Of a stretch of 64,000 nucleotides of DNA, positions 19,057 to 25,797 are shown in pieces. This DNA comes from CAZDQL01 sp964507325 (lineage in GTDB: Bacteria > Planctomycetota > UBA1135 > GCA-002686595). The position numbers were made by a program, and so were the translations under genes. The stretch spans positions 1 through 64,000 of the forward strand of contig CAZDQL010000007.1 in assembly GCA_964507325.1 (NCBI GenBank), read 5' to 3'. A model generated the notes under the pieces. That model did no database searches, was not told where the DNA came from, and saw nothing but the letters and a program-made list of their open reading frames with translations. The stretch's first letter is position 1. The number at the start of each line of letters is the position of its first letter.

Positions 19057-19959
19057 ATGAAGGTCCTCGGGGCGATCGAAGCCGGGGGGACCAAGTTCCG
19101 CTGCGCCGTGGGCACGGGGCCCGACGACCTGCGAGCCGAAACGCGCATCGACACCCGCTCGCCGGAGGAGACGCTCGCCGAGACGGTGCGCTTCTTCCGC
19201 GAGCAGGGGGAGGACCTGGCCGCCGTCGGAGTGGGGTGCTTCGGCCCCCTCGACCTGGATCGAAGCTCAGCGACCTTCGGCTCGATCACGACCACGCCCA
19301 AGGAGGGGTGGAGCGACACGCCGGTCGTGGCGTCCCTGCACGCAGCGCTCGGCATCCCGATCGGCATCGACACCGACGTCGCCGCCTCCGCCCTCGGAGA
19401 AGCGCGCTGGGGCGCGGCGCAGGGGCTCGACGACTTCATGTATCTGACGGTCGGGACCGGGATCGGGGGCGCGGTGGTAGCGCGGGGGGAGATCGTGCAC
19501 GGGATGGTGCATCCGGAGATCGGTCACCTGCGGATCCCGCGCGCGGAGGGGGACGACTTCCCCGGGGTCTGTCCGTACCACGGCGACTGTCTCGAGGGGA
19601 TGGCGAGCGGGGTCGCGTTGCGGGCGCGCTGCGGGACCGATCCAGCCACCCTCTCTCCCGAGCATCCCGCCTGGGAGTTGGAGGCGCACTACCTCGCCGC
19701 GGGGCTCGTCAACCTGATCCTGACCACCTCTCCAAGGCGCCTCGTCCTCGGGGGGGGAGTCATGGAGCAGGCGCACCTCTTCTCCCTTCTGCAGCGCCGC
19801 GTGCGGGAGCTCCTAGCGGACTACGTGGCGGCGGAGGAGCTGGGGGCGGCGTCGATCTCCGAGTTCATCGTCCCCCCCGGCCGGGGCTCCTACTCCGGTC
19901 TCCTGGGCGCCCTCCTCCTGGGCGAGCGGGAGCTGCGCGCCGAGGAGCAGAGCGCGTGA
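19057..19959 (+). CDS. ROK-family fructokinase
   Basis: The protein has 300 residues and should phosphorylate fructose with ATP in the cytoplasm. The ATG at 19057 (GGAG nine bases upstream) places the ROK phosphate-binding start IEAGGTKFRCAVG at the N-terminus; the longer frame upstream is non-coding. Other motifs are GPLDLDR, TTTPKEGW, IDTDVAASALGE with the catalytic Asp, and VGTGIGGAVV. The zinc site reads HPEIGH, then CPYHGDCLEG, matching the fructokinase branch of ROK proteins rather than glucokinase or N-acetylmannosamine kinase. It heads a tightly overlapped operon with a sugar porter and a GH32 fructanase, which independently supports fructose as substrate. TTATGCT about 70 bases upstream could be a promoter element but is not convincing on its own. 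Confidence 0.93.
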   Translation: MKVLGAIEAGGTKFRCAVGTGPDDLRAETRIDTRSPEETLAETVRFFREQGEDLAAVGVGCFGPLDLDRSSATFGSITTTPKEGWSDTPVVASLHAALGIPIGIDTDVAASALGEARWGAAQGLDDFMYLTVGTGIGGAVVARGEIVHGMVHPEIGHLRIPRAEGDDFPGVCPYHGDCLEGMASGVALRARCGTDPATLSPEHPAWELEAHYLAAGLVNLILTTSPRRLVLGGGVMEQAHLFSLLQRRVRELLADYVAAEELGAASISEFIVPPGRGSYSGLLGALLLGERELRAEEQSA

Positions 19960-21287
19960 GCCTGCGGCTCTTCCTCTGGGCCGTGACCTCCGCGCTGGCG
20001 GGGTTCCTCTTCGGCTTCGACATCGTCGTCATCTCGGGTGCCGAGCAGGAGCTGCAGGAGCAGTGGAGCCTGAGCGACGGTCTGCACGGCCTGGCCATGA
20101 GCATGGCGCTGTGGGGGACCGTGGTCGGAGCGCTCGTCGGAGGCTGGCCCGCGGATCGCTACGGACGCAAGCGGACCCTGATCTGTATCGGCGCGCTCTA
20201 CTTCGCGTCCGCGGTCGGCTCCGCGCTGGCGCCGGAGGTGTACTCCTTCATGCTGGCCCGCTTCGTCGGCGGGCTCGGTGTCGGCGCGTCGACCGTGGCG
20301 GCCCCCCTGTACATCACCGAGATCGCGCCCGCGTCCCTGCGCGGCCGGCTGACGGGGATGTTCCAGTTCAACATCGTGGCGGGGATCCTGGTCGCCTTCG
20401 CCTCCAACGCCGCGCTGGCGGGATTGGGGGAGGACGCCTGGCGCTGGATGCTGGGCGTCGAGGCGATCCCCGCCCTGCTCTACACGGTGGGGTGCTTCGG
20501 GATCCCGCGCAGCCCGCGCTGGCTGATCCTGAAGCGCGGAGCCCGGGAGGAGGCGCGGGCGGTCCTGCGCCAGACCCATCCCGCGGCGGGGGAGGCGGGG
20601 TGGGACCGGCTGGTCGAGGAGGTGGAGCGCTCCGTCCCCGAGGCGGGAAGCGCCCGGCCTCGCTTCTGGACCGCCAAGCTGCGCGTTCCGATCCTGCTGG
20701 CGTTCCTGGTCGCCTTCTTCAACCAGCTCTCGGGGATCAACGCCATCCTCTTCTTCGCGCCGCGCATCTTCGAGCTCACCGGGCTCGGCGAGCAGGCGGC
20801 GCTCCTGCAGTCGGTGGGCATCGGGGCGACCAACCTGGTCTTCACCTTCGTCGGGCTGTACCTGATCGATCGCCTGGGCCGGCGCGCCCTGCTGACGATC
20901 GGCGCCTTCGGCTACGTCGTCTCCCTCGCCCTGTGCGCCTGGGCCTTCCACACCGAGCGCTTCGCGATCGTGCCCCCCTGCATCTTCGCCTTCATCGCCG
21001 CACACGCCGTGGGGCAGGGGGCGGTGATCTGGGTGCTCATCTCCGAGATCTTCCCCAACGAGAACCGCGCCCAGGGGCAGACGCTGGGCAGCTCCACCCA
21101 CTGGGTCCTGGCGGCCCTGGTCACCCTCGTCTTCCCCTCCGTCGTCAGCGCCTTCGCGCCGGCGGCGATCTTCCTCTTCTTCTGCTCGATGATGGTCCTG
21201 CAAATCGTCTGGATCCGCCTCATGGTTCCCGAGACGAATGGCGTGGCCCTCGAGGAGATGCAGCAGCACCTCGGAGTTCGATCATGA
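19956..21287 (+). CDS. MFS sugar porter, probable fructose/fructo-oligosaccharide transporter
   Basis: A 443-residue, 12-helix sugar-porter transporter. The start is a GTG at 19956 overlapping the fructokinase stop (GTGA), with GAGGAG seven bases upstream. Motifs of the sugar-porter branch are present: GFLFGFDIVVISGAE in helix 1, DRYGRKR in the first inner loop, YITEIAPASLRGR, FGIPRSPRWL, FFNQLSGINAILFFAP in helix 7, IDRLGRRALL, EIFPNENRAQG, and PETNGVALEEM at the C-terminus. It is expected to import a monosaccharide, probably by proton symport. Sitting between fructokinase and GH32 makes fructose the likely substrate. Confidence 0.92.
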   Translation: MSLRLFLWAVTSALAGFLFGFDIVVISGAEQELQEQWSLSDGLHGLAMSMALWGTVVGALVGGWPADRYGRKRTLICIGALYFASAVGSALAPEVYSFMLARFVGGLGVGASTVAAPLYITEIAPASLRGRLTGMFQFNIVAGILVAFASNAALAGLGEDAWRWMLGVEAIPALLYTVGCFGIPRSPRWLILKRGAREEARAVLRQTHPAAGEAGWDRLVEEVERSVPEAGSARPRFWTAKLRVPILLAFLVAFFNQLSGINAILFFAPRIFELTGLGEQAALLQSVGIGATNLVFTFVGLYLIDRLGRRALLTIGAFGYVVSLALCAWAFHTERFAIVPPCIFAFIAAHAVGQGAVIWVLISEIFPNENRAQGQTLGSSTHWVLAALVTLVFPSVVSAFAPAAIFLFFCSMMVLQIVWIRLMVPETNGVALEEMQQHLGVRS

Positions 21288-23419
21288 ACCTCAAGCGAGT
21301 CTCCCCGACCCTGATCGCCGCTCTGCTACCGATCGCAGCCCTCGACGCACGCGCCCAGGAGCCGCGCGAGGACCTCCTGATCGCTGACTTCGAGGCCGCC
21401 GACTACGGGGCCTGGCAGGTCACCGGCGAGGCCTTCGGACCCGGACCGGCCCGCGGCACGCTCCCCGGACAGATGCAGGTGAGCGGCTTCCGGGGCGAGG
21501 GGCTCGTCAACAGCTTCTTCGGGGGCGACGGCACGACCGGCAGCTTGACCTCGCCGCCCTTCGAGGTCGAGCGTCGCTACCTGTCCTTCCTGATCGGCGG
21601 AGGGGGCTACGAGGGCACCACCTGCGTCAACCTGCTCCATCGGGGGGAGGTGGTGCGCACGGCGGTGGGGCCCAATCTCCAGCCGGGGGGCAGCGAGGAG
21701 CTCGCGCCGTGGGCCTGGGATCTGGAGCAGCTCGCCGGCGAGTCGGTCACCCTGCAGGTCGTCGACGCCCGCACCGGCGGGTGGGGGCACGTCAACCTCG
21801 ACCACGTCGTCCTCACCGACGTGCGGCCGGAGATCCCTGAGCGTCCGGAGCGCCAGGAGCGGGAGCTGCTCCTCTCCGAGCGCTATCTCCTCATCCCGGT
21901 GCGCGGCGGCGCGCGCCCGACGCGCGTCGATCTGCGCATCGACGGCAACGACGTGCGCCAGTTCGACGTCGAGCTCGCCGGTCCCGACGAGACGGTCGAC
22001 TTCTGGGCCCACCTCGACGTCGAGGCCTTCCGCGGCTGCGAAGCCACCCTGGTCCTGAGCGCGGCGACGGAGGCGGCGGCGGCGCGCATCGCGCTCGCGA
22101 GCGTGCTCCCCACCCCCGACGACCTCTACGACGAGCCGCTGCGGCCGCAGCTGCGCTTCTCGCAGCGGCTGGGGTGGAACAACGATCCCAACGGGATGGT
22201 GTACCTCGCCGGCGAGTGGCACCTCTTCTTCCAGCACAACCCCTACGGCTGGCGCTGGGGGAACATGCACTGGGGCCACGCCGTCAGCCGCGACCTCCTG
22301 CACTGGGAGCAGTTGCCGATCGCCATCTATCCCGGCCGCCACGGGGACTGGGCCTTCTCCGGGGGCGCGATGGTCGACGAGCGCAACAGCGCGGGATGGC
22401 AGACCGGCTCCGAGCCGGTGATCGTCGCCTCGTGGACCAGCACCGGGCGCGGCGAGTGCCTCGCCTACAGCAACGATCGCGGTCGGACCTTCGTCGAGTA
22501 CGAGGGCAATCCCGTCGTCCGGCACCAGGGGCGCGACCCCAAGATCATCTGGTACGCGCCGGGGGAGCACTGGGTGATGGCGGTCTACAGCCAGGTCGAG
22601 GAGCGGCGGACGATCGCCTTCCACACCTCGAAGGACTTGAAGAGCTGGAAGCTCGCCAGCCACCTCGACGGCTACTACGAGTGTCCGGAGATCTTCGAGC
22701 TCCCCGTCGACGGCGATCCCCAGGACACCCGCTGGGTCGTCTTCGCCGCCGACGGACGGTACGCCCTCGGCGGTTTCGACGGCCAGGTCTTCACCCCGCT
22801 GCACGAGGGCAAGCACCGCCTGCACTACGGGTCCTACTACGCCTCGCAGACCTTCAGCAACGCCCCGGGGGAGCGGCGCATCCAGATCGGCTGGGCGCGC
22901 ATCGCGATGCCGGGGATGCCCTTCAACCAGGCCTTCAGCTTCCCGCACGAGCTGACCCTGCGCACGACCCCCGACGGCGTGCGCATGTTCGCCGAGCCGG
23001 TCGAGGAGATCGAAGGATTGCGGCGGGGGACGACGGGACTGACCGGGGGTGTCCTCAGCGACCGGAAGTCGTTCGCACTGGGGGTCGCGGGGGAGCTCTT
23101 CGATATCAGAGCGACCTTCGAGCTGCGCGACGCCGCCTCGGTCGGCTTCGAGCTCGGAGGGGATCGGATCGTGTACGACGTCGCCGCGGGCAAGCTCGGG
23201 GAGGCGGAGCTCTCTCCCGTGGACGGCCGCATCGAGATCCGGGTCCTGGTGGACCGGCCTCTACTCGAGATCATCGGCAACCGGGGGCGCGTCTACGTCA
23301 CGAGCCCGCGCACGACCCCCGGGGAGCTGACCGCCATCCGCGCATTCGCCCGCGGCGGCTCGGCGCGCATCCTCGACCTGGAAGTGCACGAGCTGAGCTC
23401 GATCTGGAGTTCGCGCTGA
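21284..23419 (+). CDS. GH32 fructanase (levanase/inulinase type), secreted
   Basis: The enzyme has 711 residues, with its ATG overlapping the transporter stop (ATGA). A signal peptide ends near DARAQ. Residues about 25-180 form a beta-sandwich extra domain, residues 195-280 another beta region, and the GH32 five-bladed propeller starts near 290. The three catalytic signatures are intact: WNNDPNGM near 297 (Asp nucleophile), RDPKIIW near 416 (transition-state Asp) and YYECPEIFE near 465 (Glu acid/base). FFQHNPYGWRWGNMHWGHAVS and a C-terminal beta-sandwich complete the family layout. It should release fructose from levan or inulin outside the cytoplasm, supplying the porter and kinase. A CGGCG/CGCCG inverted repeat at 23421-23435 follows the stop, without a T-run. 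Confidence 0.94.
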   Translation: MNLKRVSPTLIAALLPIAALDARAQEPREDLLIADFEAADYGAWQVTGEAFGPGPARGTLPGQMQVSGFRGEGLVNSFFGGDGTTGSLTSPPFEVERRYLSFLIGGGGYEGTTCVNLLHRGEVVRTAVGPNLQPGGSEELAPWAWDLEQLAGESVTLQVVDARTGGWGHVNLDHVVLTDVRPEIPERPERQERELLLSERYLLIPVRGGARPTRVDLRIDGNDVRQFDVELAGPDETVDFWAHLDVEAFRGCEATLVLSAATEAAAARIALASVLPTPDDLYDEPLRPQLRFSQRLGWNNDPNGMVYLAGEWHLFFQHNPYGWRWGNMHWGHAVSRDLLHWEQLPIAIYPGRHGDWAFSGGAMVDERNSAGWQTGSEPVIVASWTSTGRGECLAYSNDRGRTFVEYEGNPVVRHQGRDPKIIWYAPGEHWVMAVYSQVEERRTIAFHTSKDLKSWKLASHLDGYYECPEIFELPVDGDPQDTRWVVFAADGRYALGGFDGQVFTPLHEGKHRLHYGSYYASQTFSNAPGERRIQIGWARIAMPGMPFNQAFSFPHELTLRTTPDGVRMFAEPVEEIEGLRRGTTGLTGGVLSDRKSFALGVAGELFDIRATFELRDAASVGFELGGDRIVYDVAAGKLGEAELSPVDGRIEIRVLVDRPLLEIIGNRGRVYVTSPRTTPGELTAIRAFARGGSARILDLEVHELSSIWSSR

Positions 23420-23440
23420 TCGGCGCGGCTCGCCGCAGCG

Positions 23441-25747
23441 TCAATCCAAGGGCCAGACCCTCCACTCCTGCCCGCCGCCCGAGGCGCGCTCGATCGGCCC
23501 GGGAGAGGGGGCGGCCCCCCGCTCGCGGCCGAGGTAGTCGCGGTCGATGCGGTAGGGGGACCCGTCGGGCGCCTCGTAGGGCAGGCCGGTGATGTGGGCC
23601 TCGCCGAGCAGCTCCGTCGTCACCAGCTGACGGGAGCGGCCGCCGGTCCAGGCCTCGTCGAGGGGCAGGCGCAGGTACAGACCGTCGGCTCGCTCGATCA
23701 GCTCGAGGCCGTGCTCGAGCTCGGGCAGCACCAGGGGCTCGGACTCGTGCTGCGAGGGGTGCGCGCCGCCGAGGAACAGGTTGCCCTCCATGAACACCGG
23801 CAGCCCAGCGTTGTCGTAGGCCGCCAGACCTCCGCCGACGAAGAGGTTGTGGTAGTAGCGGTCGTCGCCACTGGGATTCCCGTGCAGACCCGCGACCTCG
23901 GTGGAGTGGGCCTTCTGATGGGGCGTCAGACGGCGCTCGCCGTGGATGACCGCCACGCTGCCCGCGAACAGGTTGTGCGCATAGGCGCCCCCCTGGGAGT
24001 TCACCAGGAGGCCCCGCGGCGAGAGGAAGACGTTGTTGTCCACCAGGAAGGGTCCGTGGTTGACCTCCACGAAGAGGTCCTCCGCGGGGCCGATGTCGTG
24101 CACGAGGTTGCGCGTGACGTGCGTGCCCTGGGTCATCCAGTCCAACCAGATCCCCCGGCAGCAGCGGTAGATGTGGTTGCGGGCGATCAGCGTGTCGATC
24201 GCGCCGTGGAACTTGATGGCGGCCATCTCCGCCCCGCTGAACAGCCGGCGCACGTGGATGTCGTGGATGACGTTGTCCGTGACCTGGCAGAAGGTCGGCC
24301 CCAGGCTGCCCACGATCCCCGCCTGCTCGCAATGCGAGATGCGGTTGCCGCGCACGACGTGGTGTCCGATCGCGTCCTTCGACCAGCCGTTCTGGAGGCC
24401 GCGCTCGATCGTCTCGACGTAGCCCTCGGCCGAGTTCTGTGAGGTGTTGTCGAACTCGTCGCCGTACTTGCCGAGCGTGATGCCGGTGCAGACGGAGTAG
24501 CGGATGTCGTTGTCCTCGATGACCCAACCCTTGCTCCAGTGGGTTCCGAGCAGGCCGACCTGCTCGGCGGTGGGAGGGGCCCAGGGGGTGGCCGCGTGCA
24601 GCAGGCTGAAGCCGCGCACCGTCAGGTAGTCGATCCCCGGCTCGCTCGGGTAGAAGACCGCCTGCCGCACGTTGATCTCGACCTGCGCGGCGTTGGGGTC
24701 GATCCCCGCGAACTGGGCCCAGAAGGTGGTGTGCGTCTCGTCCACCCGGCCGAACCAGAGCCGCAGGTCGGAGGCCTGCTCCGTAGGGTGTGCGCGGAAG
24801 ACGAGGCAGAGCGAGCTTCCCTCGCCGCTCGGCGCCTCGAGCTGTGCTCGACGCGTCGTCCAGGACTGCCAGCCCCCGGTGTGCGGCACCGAGCAGGTGC
24901 CCAAGAGCTCACCGTCCAGCGCGTCGCGACGGATCTCGATCACCCCGCCACGGGTTGCGGAGGCCACCCGCAGCTCCAACTCCCCGCCGCCGGCCGGGAG
25001 GTCCAGCCCCTCGTAGCGCACCCAGTCCCCCGACTCGATCCAGCCGATGCACTCCCCGCCCTCGGAGCAGGCCGCCGCCTGCACGCCCTGCTGCTCGGCG
25101 AAGTCGGTCGCCGGCCGGCGCCCGCTCTCCGCGGTCGAGCCCGCGGGCCCCAGCCAGGCCACGTTCAAGAGGTAGGGGTCCCCTCCGCCCTGGGCGTAGG
25201 AGCCGCGCGCCGCCCCGATCGGGGCCAGTGCGTCCTCCAGGGTCGCCGCCTCGGTCAACCAGTGATCGTCGAGGTAGACCGCTCCGGTGTGGTGCACGCG
25301 GCCCCGGGGAGAGAACCAGTCGCCCCTGATCTCGTCCTGGTAGGGATTGAAGTCCCCGAAGAGCTCGTTGGGGAGGCGAACCGTCCAGGTGTCGTGCTGG
25401 ATCCGCTCCCACCCCGTGACGAGCTCGGAGCCCTTGACGACCACCTCCTCACCGGAGGCCGCCCGGTAGACGATGCGCTCGGCGTCGCAGGTGCCCCCCC
25501 GCGGCGGATCGATGCGCTCGCGGTAGGTCCCCGCGTGGACGGTGATCACATCCCCGGGCATGGCTCTGCGCGCCGCCTCCGAGATCGTCCGCAGCGGTAG
25601 GTGCGCGCTGCCGTCGTGGTAATCGTCCCCCTCGACGGAGACGTGGTACTCCGCCCCCTTGGCGGCGGACGTGTCCTCGGCCTGTGCGCGGCAGGAAGCG
25701 AGTCCGGCCGCGGCGCAAGCCCCAATCAGGAGGATGATCGATCGCAT
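23441..25747 (-). CDS. Parallel beta-helix carbohydrate-active lipoprotein with inserted CBM6
   Basis: The protein has 768 residues with a lipoprotein signal (LLIGACAAAGLASC). The N-terminus is typical of secreted right-handed parallel beta-helix enzymes (YHVSVEGDDYHDGSAHLPL, then RTISEAARRAMPGDVITVHA). The helix core includes VEINVRQAVFYPSEPGIDYL, GTHWSKGWVIEDNDI, GITLGKYGDEFDN and HCEQAGIVGSLG, all conserved in a Bacteroidetes/Planctomycetes beta-helix family. Between residues about 205 and 335 lies a CBM6-like module (GECIGWIESGDWVRYEGLDL, LGTCSVPHTGGWQSWTTRR), inserted rather than appended. Catalytic activity cannot be assigned; lyases and glycosidases both use this fold. It follows the GH95-like gene by 50 bases and is probably in the operon led by the GntR regulator. 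Confidence 0.83.
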   Translation of the reverse strand: MRSIILLIGACAAAGLASCRAQAEDTSAAKGAEYHVSVEGDDYHDGSAHLPLRTISEAARRAMPGDVITVHAGTYRERIDPPRGGTCDAERIVYRAASGEEVVVKGSELVTGWERIQHDTWTVRLPNELFGDFNPYQDEIRGDWFSPRGRVHHTGAVYLDDHWLTEAATLEDALAPIGAARGSYAQGGGDPYLLNVAWLGPAGSTAESGRRPATDFAEQQGVQAAACSEGGECIGWIESGDWVRYEGLDLPAGGGELELRVASATRGGVIEIRRDALDGELLGTCSVPHTGGWQSWTTRRAQLEAPSGEGSSLCLVFRAHPTEQASDLRLWFGRVDETHTTFWAQFAGIDPNAAQVEINVRQAVFYPSEPGIDYLTVRGFSLLHAATPWAPPTAEQVGLLGTHWSKGWVIEDNDIRYSVCTGITLGKYGDEFDNTSQNSAEGYVETIERGLQNGWSKDAIGHHVVRGNRISHCEQAGIVGSLGPTFCQVTDNVIHDIHVRRLFSGAEMAAIKFHGAIDTLIARNHIYRCCRGIWLDWMTQGTHVTRNLVHDIGPAEDLFVEVNHGPFLVDNNVFLSPRGLLVNSQGGAYAHNLFAGSVAVIHGERRLTPHQKAHSTEVAGLHGNPSGDDRYYHNLFVGGGLAAYDNAGLPVFMEGNLFLGGAHPSQHESEPLVLPELEHGLELIERADGLYLRLPLDEAWTGGRSRQLVTTELLGEAHITGLPYEAPDGSPYRIDRDYLGRERGAAPSPGPIERASGGGQEWRVWPLD

Positions 25748-25797
25748 GTCAGGTGAAGGGGTGGGGGGAGTCGTTCTGTTTTCGATCTCCCGGGGAC

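Noticed and set aside
19057..19959. ROK kinase as the missing N-acetylmannosamine or GlcNAc kinase of the sialic-acid route
   Set aside because: The CPYHGDCLEG zinc-site form and the GH32/sugar-porter operon point to fructokinase, and it is 10 kb away from the sialic-acid operon.
23421..23435. CGGCG / CGCCG inverted repeat between convergent GH32 and beta-helix genes as a bidirectional terminator
   Set aside because: Short stem without a T-run; not distinguishable from background in GC-rich DNA.
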